64,000 bases of DNA, taken from contig CM065881.1 in NCBI GenBank assembly GCA_033439255.1, forward strand, positions 2,108,001 to 2,172,000, read 5' to 3'. Position numbers and translations under genes: made by a program. Below the pieces are notes generated by a model. That model made no database searches and was not told where the DNA came from. It worked only from the letters and a program-made list of their open reading frames with translations. Numbering within the stretch: position 1 is the stretch's first letter; the number at the start of each line of letters is the position of its first letter. Source of the DNA: Hericium rajendrae (Eukaryota; Basidiomycota; Agaricomycetes; Russulales; Hericiaceae). Positions 34,902 to 47,360 of the stretch are shown piece by piece.

Positions 34902-37032
34902 ATGTCTACACCTCACTCAACGATCCCCACGATGCTGACCGTGCCATACGCCTTTACTGCATTACGCGCAAGTATGGCACCGTCACCGACACCGCCAGCG
35001 ACGACGCGAGCGAATGCACCGCGAGGGCGCAAACGGCCGCGGGGTCTGTGGAGGGCCCGGAACCCAGAAGTTGCTTACGTGTACAGTGCTACGGCGCGCT
35101 TCGGCACCGGCCACCACCAGAATCCCCGCGACGACGACGACGGCGACAGCGACCTCGCGTACGACGACGACGACCTCGACGACTGTCGCAGCAGTGCCTC
35201 CGGCAGCTCCAAGCGTCAGCGCCGTGCCTTCGTCGACGACGATATTCGTTTCCTCGACGCCCCACTTCCCTCGCCCGTGTTCTTTGCACCTTCACTACCG
35301 CTCATGAACGATGCTGCGACCGACGCATCCTTCTTCCAAGGTGCAAAACTTCACAAAACAACCTGCGACTATGGCGACTGGGAAGATCTTAAGAAACTTT
35401 TCGCCAGGGCCGCTGGGCAGTATGAACGTGCGCATCTTGCTCGTCGTTTTCAATCCTATTCCGACGCCATAACTTTTCATCGTATCATCCAGGCGACGAC
35501 GCCCCAGGCGCGACCTCCCTCCTCCGCGCGGTCATTGATGAATCTGCCCGATTTCTGAAGTTCTATCACGACCCCTCCGTACTTTTCGCTGCACCACCGA
35601 CAGCCTCGCGGTCAGGCAGTTCTCCTGAGTCGTTAACCCCTCCAGAAGAGCGGCTGAACCGCGACTGGGGTTCAAATAAGCGCCGCAAGTCCGATAGCCC
35701 CTCTTCGCCCACCAATGCGAGGAGCGAGCAGACCAGGTGCGTACGATGAGTGCCCTGGCTTTTCACAATTCCAACTCGTCTGCAATGTGCACAGTGCCAT
35801 CGAACTTCCTACCGCCTTCCACGCCATTCTAGGCATCACTCTCTTCCTCTACGGTAACCTCATCGCGCAGGACTCTACGCTTGCCTTCCAAGGCGAGCCA
35901 GACACTCCAACCGCCTACTGGCTCTGCGCGCTCGACGTGTTCGAGACCGCCGAGAACCTGCCTAGCCGCACGAGCGGCAGCACCGGCGACGCCGAGGACT
36001 GGCGCATGGCGATCGTCTGGGGGCGCACGCTCGTGTGCCTCGCAGACGAGAAACTGAACCTCGCCGCGCGAGGCGAGACCGCGCCGGGGCACTCGTTGCC
36101 GCTCTCGCCCTTCGCCGCGCGCCTCCCGACGGAAGAGCCAAACTGGCCCGCGGCGTCGCCGTTCCGCACGATCGCCGCGCGGCGCGCCCCCGTGACGCGC
36201 CGCATCACGCTCGCGGGCGCGACGGCGCACGACATCATGGTGCAGGCGATGGACCAGTTCTCGCGCGGGATTTTCCACATGCCGCATCCGCAGCCTTTGC
36301 CGCATGCGCACGCGCACGCGCAGAGCCCAGGCCCTGCGGTCGTGCTGCCCGACGCGCTGGGGTTCAGCCGCCCGAAGGAGCTGTTCACGATCGCGACGGA
36401 GGTGCTCGGCGTCGCGGAGCGCCTGGAGCAGCCTGACGAGCGGCGCTACTGGGCGTCGTGGGCGGACTCGGTGTTCAACCAGATGAAGATGGAGGCGGAC
36501 ATGGACGAGTGGCGCGCGCGCGTGACGACCGCACGGGGGCGGTGTTGGCTGATTGCGGGGAGTGCGCGGGTGGACGAGCTCGAGGAGGCGCTGGAGTCGG
36601 GCCGAAGCGACGTGCTGCAGTCTGCGGAGGCGGAGGAGGCGCGGGAGGGGCTCCGGATGGGTATGTCGCGTGCCCTGTGCCGCTGTGCTTCTCGCTCACT
36701 GTGTTTGCAGCCATCACGTTCTTCGACCGTGCCAAAGGCTCTGCTTCGACAGAAGAGCGCGATCTTCAGGATCTCCAGCTGCTGGTGCGTGAGACTCTGT
36801 TTGCGTGCTATCGCGTTTCTGACCGCAGATACCCCGCTAGCTGGCCGAAGCGCTCTTATCACTCGCGAATCTGACCGTGGACGAGAACACACGAGAAGAG
36901 CTCTATAGCCGCGCACAGGCCGAGGGCGGCGAATCTGTCGTCGCTGCCCTCAGTGGGGACGGCGGCAGCAACAGCGACCTGCCCATGCGCGCGGTCGCCC
37001 CCGATGACGACGTGGGTATGGACACAAGCTAG
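34902..37032 (+). CDS. Ett1-like nuclear protein (tentative)
   Basis: Possible starts are ATG 34902 or the in-frame ATG near 34974 (MAPSPTPPATTRA). The N-terminal part is basic then acidic (RGRKRPRG, DDDDGDSDLAYDDDDLDD) with KRQRR, probably disordered and nuclear. An intron near 35428-35490 (GTGCGC to ATCCAG, phase 1) joins YER to DDAPGATSLLRAVIDESARF. A second low-complexity stretch and intron lead to the folded core: LPTAFHAILGITLFLYGNLI, TAYWLCALDVFETAENL, DWRMAIVWGRTLVCLADEKL and FTIATEVLGVAERLEQPDER. The C-terminus is helical (LAEALLSLANLTVDENTREE) and ends at TAG 37030-37032. The order, a request-type N-terminus then TPR-like helices, resembles fungal Ett1 (enhancer of translation termination), but I hold this at moderate certainty. 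It may be another TPR-like orphan. A His/Ala run (PHAHAHAQSPGP) interrupts the core. Confidence 0.6.
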
Positions 37033-37629
37033 ACCCGCGCCGTCAAGCATATAGAATTAAGGAAGTCGGTACATACCATTTTTACCCACGCATCCGCTCT
37101 GCCCGCGCTCTCATGCACGCAAGGCATTTTGCCATCGAGCGCTCTACAGGCACGCGGCCCCTTCTGGGCTTCTGGTTAGTTGTCAGTCGGGCATACTCCA
37201 TTTCGTTCCTTTTATCTGGGTTTTACGGCGCGATTATACACACGGATGTACGAGTACTGGATCAGCCCTGCATCACCGCTATTACACCTATCTATTTCTT
37301 TGATCTCCACGCATAATATCAGCGAATCATGCATCCACCGCTCCTATTCACTGTATCGATAGCCCCTACATATGCCCACGTCCCGCATCAACGCGAATTT
37401 GTATTAGTTGTTTGTACGGGTATACACACAGCATCAATAAAATCCCATACGCAGCCTGCACACGAAGCGCAGAAGGCAAAGCCGAGGCCGGCCTGGAGGT
37501 GCCTCGCCCCGCCAGATTGCCTGATAGCCCGTGCAGGCGTCCGAATAGCTGCTGCTCGAACTCCCTGCTCCCATCTCACACGCGCGAGCGCGAGCGCAAG
37601 GCGGCCCTGCCATTATCCCATACCGCGCG
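37033..37629. other. Convergent intergenic
   Basis: About 600 bp of 3' flanks with several AATAAA-like sequences (for example AATAAAAT near 37436); no gene seen. Confidence 0.4.
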
Positions 37630-38948
37630 CTACGACAACGCGTGCACGACGCCCTCGAACGCCGCGAACGTGACCATGTTCACCGGGATTGCGCGCAGCA
37701 GCGTCGGCGCGAGCCCGCGCACGAACACGCGCGCGCCCTCCGCGCGGTACGAGTGCACCGCCGTGCTCCACGTATTGCGGTACGGGTTATCAGGCGTACG
37801 CGGCGTGCTCTGTATGCGCGTTTTGATGACGTCGAACGGGAACGTGAACACCCAGCCTGCGATGCCCGCGACGCCGCCCGCGAGCAGCAGGCGCGGGTAG
37901 GAGAGCTGCAGCGAGGTGGAGAGATCGTCGACGAGCGGGTCGGCGGAGGGTTCTGCGGGCGCGGGCGCGAGCACACGCAGGGCGGCTTCGTACTAAGGTG
38001 CGTGGGGTTAGTGATGTGTGGGCGGGGAAGCGGGGAGAGGAGGGACGCACGCCCGCGAAGTAGGCGCCGAAGCCGATGTCGCGCAGGCCGGTCGCAGTGA
38101 TACCGCGGTAGAGGCCTGCGAGGCCGTTCTGTCTGTAGATGGACGCGGCGAGGGAGAGCGCGGAGGGCATGCGCGGGGCCATGGCTGAGGCGGTGCGGCC
38201 GGGGACGGGGACGAGCGACTGCTGCTGGCGGATCTTGATGAGCTCGATGGGCGTGGTAATGATTCTGTATCAACATGAAAGGTGAGTGCAGACTCCGAAT
38301 TGGGCCGCATATACGGACGCACGAGGATAAGAGGCCGCAGCCGGCGCCGGCCAGGTTGATCTGCATGAGAGTGGGGACCTGCCCTTCGTGTTGTATTTGC
38401 AGCTTCATGAGCGTGCGGTATGTCGCGAAAACAAGGCCATTCAGGAGCGCACAGGATGCCTGTGGTAGAGATGCAATGCGAAGGTCATCCGTCCGCTTTC
38501 TTGTTACTTGCGATGCTAGATGCGGAATGGACGTACGAGAGGCGATGTGATGCCCTTGTAGAGACCAAAAAAGCGCTCTTCGCGCACGATTGTTGTGAAT
38601 GCATGAAATACAGAGCGGTACTTAGTGGCGGTCGAAGGGTCCTGAAGGCGGACTTTGACTGGACAGAGCTTTCATTAATAAAGTAGGTCCGCAAACATCC
38701 GACCTCTCTCACCTGTGTCGAATGGATGGCCGACAGTGAGTGCCGCCATTCCTGCCGATGCACGCCTTCAGTATTGAAGGTTGCTTAGGTATTGTTCCTT
38801 TCATACATACCTGCTACCGAGCCCGCGAAGAAGTCGAGCATCGGATCAATAGCAACTGCTCCGTTCATAGGTGGATTGTGAGATTAAACCCGCTCGGTAC
38901 CAAAAAAAACTCACCCTTTCCCTTTCCCTTGCCATCTCCCTCTGCCAT
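37630..38948 (-). CDS. Mitochondrial carrier family (SLC25) transporter
   Basis: The start MAEGDGKGKGKG is joined by an intron (GTGAGT to GAGCAG) to VAIDPMLDFFAGSVAG. Small exons then carry MAALTVGHPFDT and VKVRLQ, the first PxD/ExxK/RxR carrier signature. The second repeat shows LAGAGCGLLSSIITTPIELI then KIRQQQS, with GLYRGITATGLRDIGFGAYF. The third repeat reads RLLLAGGVAGIAGWVFTFPF, then DVIKTRIQSTPRTPDNPYRN and FVRGLAPTLLRAIPVNMVTF. Three carrier repeats with six helices give the standard length of about 300 residues. These proteins move metabolites across the mitochondrial inner membrane. The contact residues resemble the carnitine/ornithine branch (GLYKGI, LRDIGFGAYF), but the substrate cannot be read reliably from sequence. 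The intron count (about six) and phases look intact. Confidence 0.88.
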
Positions 38949-40618
38949 GATAGCTCTAAGGTATCCAGAAGAATGAAATAGACCACTTGCTCTATGGTTG
39001 CTGATGGACTTGCATACAACATGCAGGTGGGCTGCAACTTGCTGCCAGAGCATCCCAAACGCGTCTGCCCGAAATTATCTCCGTGTCCTATCACGTGCGC
39101 ACAAACCCTGACCCTAGTAGTAGGTTACTCAAGGACACATTCAAATATGGAAGGTGGTATGTAATATATTCGTGGGAATATGTCGGCGCCTGTAGGCCTC
39201 GTCGCTGGCGTCTGTGTCGACCGACAGTGACGATGACGGCGACCTCTTTCCCCTGTGTGCTGCATCCTCACTAGCCTCACTTATAGAACTACCCCATAAG
39301 TCATTCCCGTTCTCAACCCGGCTCGTAGCTTTTGATAAGACCAGGTCTTCGCCGTCGGAGAAGTCCTGGCGTCTGTACCTCGTTGGACTGCCTCAAGGCC
39401 TCCTCGCCGTCAGGGTTTCTCCACGTTTGTGTTGTCTCGTTGTGCCTCGACCCAGTGGCGCTGGTCATCCGGTACCGACACTCCCATCATTCTCGAACAC
39501 ATTCAATGTTGTACGCGGTCTTGATGTGCCGAATGGCGTCTGCATATTCTTAGATCGCAGCACGCCATCCGATATCCTCGCAGCGCGCAAAGCCATGCTC
39601 CGTTTGCTTCTGGCACAAAGGTCCAGCGTTCAATTGCGGGCCAAATGCGGCCGTGCGCGATGGTTCAGCCCTGTTCAGCCAGTGCGATTGCTTCGATGGG
39701 CTTGATAGACGCAGCGTCTATAAACGTGTTCTCTGCTTTTATGAATCATGATCAGCTTCTATCTCGCTGATGCACAGGTTCTTCCTAATTGAAGATTTAG
39801 GTTCAGGCATGTTTCCATCATGTCCGCATGTCCGTGCGCGGATGATTCGGAGGATATTGACCAGCTAAGACCAAGGCGAGGCGCCGGACCGCATCGCGTG
39901 CGCTTCTCATCAGTTTCTCATCTTGCGCTGCCAATTCCAACATGATTTTCCTCGCCGACGCCCCTCCGTTGAACCCGTAGAATTGGCGGTGGTTGAGGTC
40001 ACCGCTTCATACCCCAACGGCTGGGCGATCACCAGTGTGTTAGGGGTGGTCAGCCGGCAACTTGGGTCCGCCACTGACTGTCGCCGCTTACGGGGAGTAT
40101 TGCCCGGCCAGAGAATCTAAGATCAAAAGATCGCCCAGACGCGCGGCCGGAAGGATAGGTGAATATGACGACAGGATGAAGGTCCGAGAATACGCGGCCC
40201 AAACTGACCTTCCGCAGCGTGCAGGCGCTACAAGGCACGTATCTCTTACTCGCTTTTCGGTCGCCCCATTTCTGAGGCCATCGTACAGCCTGAGGTTCTG
40301 AACGTCGACACTGGAAGAGAGGATACACACCGATATATTGCCGGGAGGGGCATGCAGATTGAAGGGCACCCGGCACGGAAATCGAAAATTGAACAGAGTC
40401 CTCGGCCGGAATCAATTCGATCTAGATCGAGGCAGGCCAAGCGCGGCAGACCACTGCCCTCCAGGGCAACAGGAACCCAGCGTGCGAGCGAACCCGTAGC
40501 GTTTTGCAGGACAAAGGCCCGTGGTACAAATAGGAGCATGCCGTTGTTTTTCTCTCCTTTATCCCTCAACGATTCCTCCACTTGCCACCCGTCGACGATA
40601 CCGCATCCCTGAGCGACC
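38949..40618. other. Intergenic stretch with one weak coding candidate
   Basis: An open plus-strand frame at about 39214-39705 reads SDDDGDLFPLCAASSLASLI and RLYLVGLPQGLLAVRVSPRL. It has no ATG near its start and no resolved upstream exon, so it may be a decayed gene or chance. The rest (39720-40618) shows nothing recognisable. Confidence 0.3.
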
Positions 40619-41678
40619 ATGCACAAATTCTTCGTCGCTCTCTGCATTGCGTTCCTCGCCTGCCTGGCCACCATCGTCCCCGCACGCGGCGCAGTCGCCC
40701 GCCTCACCAATGCAGAGCGGCTTCGTCGTAATCTGCCCCCTCTGCCTCCCGTGAGGCGCGGGTCCCCGGTTGTCGCGAGGTGGGGTAGCTCATGTACGTC
40801 GCGAGTGCCGCTATCCTCACATGCTGCGCACTAACGCTACGATATCCGCAGCAAAACACCCCCCGAAGCCCTCGGCGGTGCCCCATGCGACGTAAGCCGC
40901 CCCTGTTCCTCCTGCTCCACATTGGTATCTGATAATCCCGCAGCGTCACTGGGCGCATCCAGGTCCGCGCGACGAACGGCAGCACGATCGGATTTGTCGC
41001 GAGCTCTACCGGCGGAAAGTAAGCGCTCTTTCCTTCTCAGCCGGATAAGGGAATCGCTAATCCTGTCCAAGCTTCGGTGTCAAGTCTGCCGCTGCAGATG
41101 CTTCGTCCGAGGCTTCGGTCACCTTCTCAGGGAGCACCGTCAGCCTTACGGTACGTCTGTTTTTAGACGCGGGTCAAGGCGGAGGCTAATGTGGGCGACA
41201 GTCTGGGTCCTTCCTTGGTGCCAATGACACGAGTGCTACGTGAGTTGCTGAGGATAGATGTTCTGGCCGTTCGATGTATTTTTGACTTTCTGTGGCTTTG
41301 ACAGCGTCGCCGCTCTGATCGCTGTTCCCTCGGGATGTGAGTACACTTGGACCATCTATTGTTTCTCATTCTGACGCACAATCTTCTCACAGCGGCTGCG
41401 TCGATATGGTCTCTCGACACGAGCACTGGCAACCTGACCGGTTCGTATCCAGCCATTGCACCACTTTCGCGAACCTAGCATACTGAAGCTCCTTCGGATG
41501 ACAGCGTCCTTGCCCACCACGCCGACGACGTTCATCGCGCTTGACTCGAGCGCGAACTCGCTCCTCTTGAGCGGCGACGTCGCCGATCCGCTCACCTCAG
41601 TCGTACGTGGTCCACCACCCCACTCTTCCCGTACCACACTAACTCCCGTCCCTGCAGTGGTTCTTTATTGTCCCCTGA
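40619..41678 (+). CDS. Small secreted orphan protein
   Basis: The start MHKFFVALCIAFLACLATIV is a clear signal peptide with cleavage near VPARG. The mature N-terminus has LTNAERLRRNLPPLPPVRRG, a motif I recall from secreted proteins of unknown function in mushroom-forming fungi. Seven short introns with matching phase give TVTGRIQVRATNGSTIGFVA, then NFGVKSAADASSEASVTFSG, SGSFLGANDTSATVAALIAV, SIWSLDTSTGNLTASLPTTP and SANSLLLSGDVADPLTSW, closing FFIVP and TGA 41676-41678. The product of about 190 residues is probably beta-rich and contains NxT/S sites. It is likely extracellular; function unknown. The last exon has only seven codons. The choice of first donor (GTAGCT near 40788) is the one that keeps frame with the later exons. 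Confidence 0.75.
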
Positions 41679-42694
41679 ACGCCTCAACCACGCCCATATA
41701 TGCCATTGTATCGCTATTGATTGTAATCACGCCGTTCAACGGCACGGACACTTTCCTCTCACGCTCGCGATGCTCAGCTACGCTTTCTTTCACGTTTCCT
41801 TCCTGCTGGACCTCTTTGCTCGGCGGCGCGCCGGCTCACTCGTGGCCGGGCGCGCATGGACTAATCGAGTGCCTTCTGCTTTCTCATAACTAGACTTCTA
41901 CATACGCCGTACGCCCAGACGATGCGGTACTTACGCCTGCGGCTCGGGGCTGGTGTGTACCTACTCGGTTCCTTAGGTAGCCATGTATTACGCCTATCTT
42001 GCTTGCTGCCGAGAATGTAGTACTACACTACATCCTACTCGGCTTTCGAGGCAATCAGAGCCCTATTGCGCTGCTATCAAGCTGGGTATAAGCCATCTGG
42101 TGCGTGCTACGTCGTGCTTTGCTAGGCGTGTTCGCGCCCGCTGCGCGCGCGGGAATTGCAAGCGATTGTGGGGCATGGAGTGGGAGCAATGGTGGGCCGT
42201 GTGCTGCGGCCGTCTGGCTGCGGCCAAGGATGCACGACGTCACGTTGAGACTACCCCGCGCGAGTCCAGTCTGGGTCCGTGTGCTGGGTCCTCGTCTACG
42301 GAAGCAAACATGAATGCGACCCGTCGTTTGGCGTGTCGATCGGAGATGTCGTTGACGATGTGGCACTCTGAGAATGACAAGTATTGAGTCCGATTATTTA
42401 TGACTTCTCAAGGGTATCATGGCATCCATCAAGCAGATTTCTTCTATGCCTTAAGGAAGCAAAACTCCAGGGCCACAGGGGATTGGGTGCAAACAATGGC
42501 TTTATGTATCAATAGGTGTTCATAAAAACTGACTCATAGAGTTACATGAGTCCTTAATATCTTATACATTTTTGCTAGGCTGTATATCCATTTTGACTTG
42601 GATTCACAATGAATAATACTTCATTGATCTCATATTATCATCTAAAATCTCTAAACTTATCTTGTTCTACTACATATGAATCATATCTTATTTA
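41679..42694. other. Intergenic; transition from GC-rich to AT-rich CpG-poor DNA
   Basis: From about 42380 the sequence becomes AT-rich and loses CpG. A nested inverted repeat at 42008-42043 (GCCGAG with CTCGGC outside, ATGTAGT with ACTACAT inside) could fold. No gene was recognised. Confidence 0.4.
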
Positions 42695-45600
42695 CTAATG
42701 AGCTATGCTAGTCCACAACTCTCCATGTACAAATCGATCCAAATCTAATATCACTGAGGGAGATCCAATTACCTTTTTATGATGTGATTCTAAGTGTACA
42801 TGGTTGAGAAAATGGGTTGGAATCCAAAAAAGATATGTTGAGTCTGGACCAAAAAGCCATCTTCCTCCTCCAAACTCTGGAGCTAATAATTTCTTCTCAA
42901 GTATGGCCTTCCACAAAATGTTTCTTATCTGATATGTCAATCTTCATAATTGAACATTGTATATTGAATAACTATAGCACTTACCATTGCTAGTAGAGAC
43001 AATATGCTGAACACAAATTGTAGCATCATCACTACCAGACACAATGCACTGACTATCTGGTGACCATGTTATTGAAGTTATCCAGCTTCTATGACCTTCA
43101 ATGATCTTCACTAGTGTCCATTCAAGTAGATCATTTACTTTCCACAGATTAATTTGTACAGCTATGGAGCCAGATGCAATGTACTGACCATCTGGAGAAA
43201 ATGCAATGGTAGTAACACAGCTATTATGCTGCATTGGTTCTCCTACAGGTCTACCTGAGCCATTTGCTTTCCATAGTCTAATTGTCATGTCCATTGACCC
43301 AGAAGCAACATACTGGCTATCTTTTGAGAATGCTACAGAAGTTACACAACCATAATGTTGCATTGGTTGTCCAATAGCTGCATTTGAGCCATCTGCTTTC
43401 CATAATCTAATTGTACAGTCATAAGAGCCAGAAGCAATGCATCTGCCATCTGGTGAAAATATAACTGAAGTTACATTATCATCATGTTGCATGGGATTGC
43501 CTACAGCTTGGCCTGTTCCATCTGCTTTTCATAGTCTAACAGTATTGTCAGCAGAACCAGATACTATATATTGACTATTGGGTGAAATTGCCACTGATAT
43601 TACTGCATCTTTGTGCTCTGTGATGATACTTCCTACAGAGTCTACTGAGCTGTTTGCTCTCCAAAGCCTGACTGTCTTGTCTTGAGAGCCAGATACAATA
43701 TATTGATTATCTGATGAAAATGCTACTGAATAAATCAATGTATTGTGCTCTTTAGTAGATCTTCCTACAAGTTCACCTGTATCAGATCTCCATATTCTGA
43801 TAAGTCTTGTAGCAGAACCAAAAACAATAAACTGTCCATTTGGTGAAAATATAACTGATTCTATACTATCAGCATTATTTAAATCAGATCTGATATCATA
43901 GTTCACTGAGAGAAGACCAGAAAATCTGTCTCTCCAAATTTTAAGACTTTCAAACTCTGCAGCACCTAGTGCTAAAGCTGAGATGTATAAATGTGGTATG
44001 CTTTGTCATATAGAAAGTTGATATATCTGCAATACTGTTAACATCTTATTTAAAAAGATATGAAGATCCAATGGAACATTAAACTAGTAATATGCTTAGA
44101 AATGTGTTTGTCTTATATCAAAATAAGAACTCACCTCTTTACACAGTATACAGGTCTGTTCTAACATTTCAATTCCAATATTTATCATTTTGATCATACT
44201 CATCACCTCAATCCAATACCAAACACTATTATCTAACCAATTTCTCATATATTCAATCAGATTATCCTTGATTGAAGACCTCTTAAGATGCTCAAACCAG
44301 TATTTGCATGTATATATAATGGCTTCAGATGGTTTTATCAATTTTTGTTTATGATTTAGTAAGTATGATGTTTGACATTCACATATATTGAATCTAAGAT
44401 TCTTATTCATAATCACAAAACATCTTGAGGTCATATAATTATGAGCATCAATCATATTAATATACCATTTATATGTATGATTTAAAGCATAATTGCTAAT
44501 ATAATCAGCCAAAGATGCATGAAAGATTGAGATTTTTTCTTCAGTGTTAGAGGGGATATCAAGCAATGAGTAGAATCCACTGAGTACAGCACTCATCAAA
44601 GCTAGATCAATATCTAAAAGAGCACTCATAGTTGTGATTGACATCCTTGTAGCCTGAGACAACATACAACATAGAAAATGTTGAATATTTTCAATTTCAT
44701 TTTGAGGCAGCTCGTTATTGAAAATCTCATCAAACACAAATTTGTATAGCAAATTAAGTTGCTGAAATGCAGAAGTGATTGATGTATGATCACTAATATT
44801 GGTTAATATCTGCAAATGATTTGCTGGATCTCCTTTACTTTGTTTGATATAATGTAGAGCTATAGATGCATAAACAAACAATCTATCAGCTTGAATAACT
44901 AGATGATTTATCTGTGCTATAGAAAGTTCTTTGAAGATAAAGCCTGAGTTTGAGTAATGTTTCTGAAAGATTTCAGCAAGACTTTTCATTATATACAATG
45001 AGACATCTGCCTTGGCAAGGCTCTTCTCTATTTTGTGTAAGTACAAGATTTGACTAGAATGCAACAGCTCAAATTCCTCTTTGATCTCTTTTTCGGAACG
45101 ACTTGTTATAAAGATCTTAAATATAAGAGCCTCAGCATGTTTCAACAAATATTGCAAGAGAGTTACAACTCTATCCATGTCTTCACACTCATCCAAAGCA
45201 TCAATAACTAGAACAAAGTTTTCTGGAAAATGTCCTTTTATCATATTACAAGGTTTCAAGATCAATGCCTGAAATTGGACATCAAGAGACAACTTAGCAG
45301 CATCAGGAACTTCAGTAAGACTTTTGAGCAAGGCAGCAGCAAATACAGAATTGGCTCTAGCCATCATTCGAGCAAGAGTTGGCAAAATGCAGTGGATATT
45401 CTTTCGACCTATTGATCCCTGCCGTGAACAGAAAAAGCTAGCTCCCAGACAGCCATTATCATCTAATACTCTGCAAAAAGTATAGGCAATGGCAGATTTT
45501 CCAGTTCCAGCAAGACCAGTGAGCCAGTATAATCTGAACTGAGGATCAAGTGCCCAAGTTTTTAATTTTTCAAGAACATCAATTCGAGTGCCTTTCATGC

Positions 45601-47012
45601 ATCCTTTGCCAAGAGAGTGATAGCCATTGAAAGCAGCTTCAGCAATATGATCCAATCTCTCAAGCTTTGCTGTAAAGAACACCTTAGTAAACATCATTGT
45701 GACAAAAAATGTCTTACCATCCTGTTTGAGAAGTTGTGAATATCACTGAAAGGAGCAGAAGCGACTATACACATACATTTTGCATCGTGAGAACATTCAC
45801 CTCTATATCTAGGATACTGACAATCTAGAGAAGAAGATGAGCGCAGAGTCGAAGAGATACTAGGTGCCACATACGATGAATTGATCTGCCAGATCTCCCA
45901 ATGCTTGAACGTGGCACATTATCTCTGTTTTGTCGTCTGAAACCGTGATGAAGCGTCTAATCTTGCCACGTTCAATTTTCATTTTGATTGCAGACTCCTG
46001 CTCTTGCAGCTGCCTTTCATTCAATCATGAGCTGAGATCATAAAGCTCTCAAGAATGAGATGTACTTCGCAAACTCCTCGAAGCGATCACGGACGCCGTC
46101 CGCCCCAAGATCAGCCCACTTGGTACGATAGTGCTGGAGCAGCCGCGCGAAGACATTGATGCGGGATATCACGTTCTCGAGTTCTTTTTGTACGCCGTTG
46201 ACATCCTGCAGGGCGTGAGAGGGGCGGTGACGAGGCTAAATACCGCACTTACATCAATATAGTTGAGGACGGCTACCAAACCACCTGTTGCTGCCTTGAG
46301 CGGAGGAAAAAAATCCGAGGCTTCTTTAACGATCTTCAAACCCTCTTTGAAAGTTGTCCACGCAGAAGTCGCAGCCGTGCCGGGACTCCCCCATTGAGAC
46401 GGGATATCGGTAGTAGAGTTAGAACCCTGCGATATGCTGTCGATCGCTAGAAGAGAGATTTGGAAGTCAGCTCCGAGTACCAGCCATCCGAGACCAATAA
46501 ACCTTACAAATATGGTCTGGCACACCAGACAAGTTAGTCTGAATGACAGAGGCGATAGGTGCATCCATCGGGACGGCATTGGCAGGTGTGGCGAGTGTAA
46601 TTCTCGGATTTGCATTGAGCGCACCAGACGAGCCGGCGACCGCACTGTTGCTCTGATCCGCACTGTCGCTCTGATCCGCACTATCAGAGGCTCGAACAAG
46701 ACCAGATATCGATGCCGTCCCTGGCACGACAGGCACTTCAACAGGCGCACCAGCGATAGTACCATCAGCAAGCCCGTCGTCGCGAGAAGTCAGCCCTTCT
46801 AGAAGAACGTCGGAACCTGCAGCATTGCTCTGGTTTCTTGACGGTGTGGTTGGAACATGAGCTATGGGGTTACGAGCAAGAGATGGCGGCGCAGAGGCCG
46901 ATCTGGCGATATGCGGGGGCGAACTGCTGTCATGGCCGTGGCGACACAAGAAGACGTCGCCAACAAGCTGCCATATGCGACGAGGTCGTCTGCCACGGGT
47001 TTCGCTAGACAT
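42695..47012 (-). pseudogene. NACHT-WD40 STAND (NLR-like) gene, probably inactive
   Basis: The N-terminal exon starts MSSETRGRRPRRIWQLVGDV and is Ser/Ala-rich. The next exons give TSAWTTFKEGLKIVKEASDF, FPPLKAATGGLVAVLNYID, NGVQKELENVISRINVFARL and RDRFEEFAKYISFLR, the N-terminal helical region usual before fungal NACHT domains. Then come the NACHT exon (45697-44096) with CMKGTRIDVLEKLKTWAL, Walker A GLAGTGKSAIA and Walker B FVLVIDALDECED, and at least six WD40 repeats (VTSVIFSPDGRCIASGSYDC, VTSVAFSKDSQYVASGSMDM). The tail FWIPTHFLNHVHL and RFVHGELWTS is usual for this family. Known relatives are signalling STAND ATPases in heterokaryon incompatibility or defence. Signs of decay: an in-frame TGA replaces the expected Trp of an IRLWKADG repeat near 43527. 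Between ISFLRA and LNERQLQEQES the frame shifts and another TGA lies where Trp would fit (about 46027-46046). The exons from 42.7 to 45.7 kb are CpG-poor; the N-terminal exons are not. Confidence 0.8.
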
Positions 47013-47360
47013 CAGTATCCAATATCAATACTCAGTTCCGATGACAGGATATTGAGCAAGATCAGAGTTTCGAACGAGGTCGTAGAGCTGAGAGTTTCGA
47101 AGATTTTCCACGAGATTTGAGAGCCAAATAGGCTTGTCACGGGGATAAGCACAAAGCAGAATTGCAGCCAAAGCGAGAGCTAGCTGCATCAGAGATACCT
47201 AGGGACAAGTACTGTCGAGGGAGAGTACTGAGAGCAACTTGAACTTGCGATCACTTATCGATCGACGCGCGGCGGCCCTCCCGGCCCGGACCTGTTCGGA
47301 CGACTGACGACGACAAGACACCATCCGCCATCCCCGACCACCTTTTTGAACTGCTTCAAA

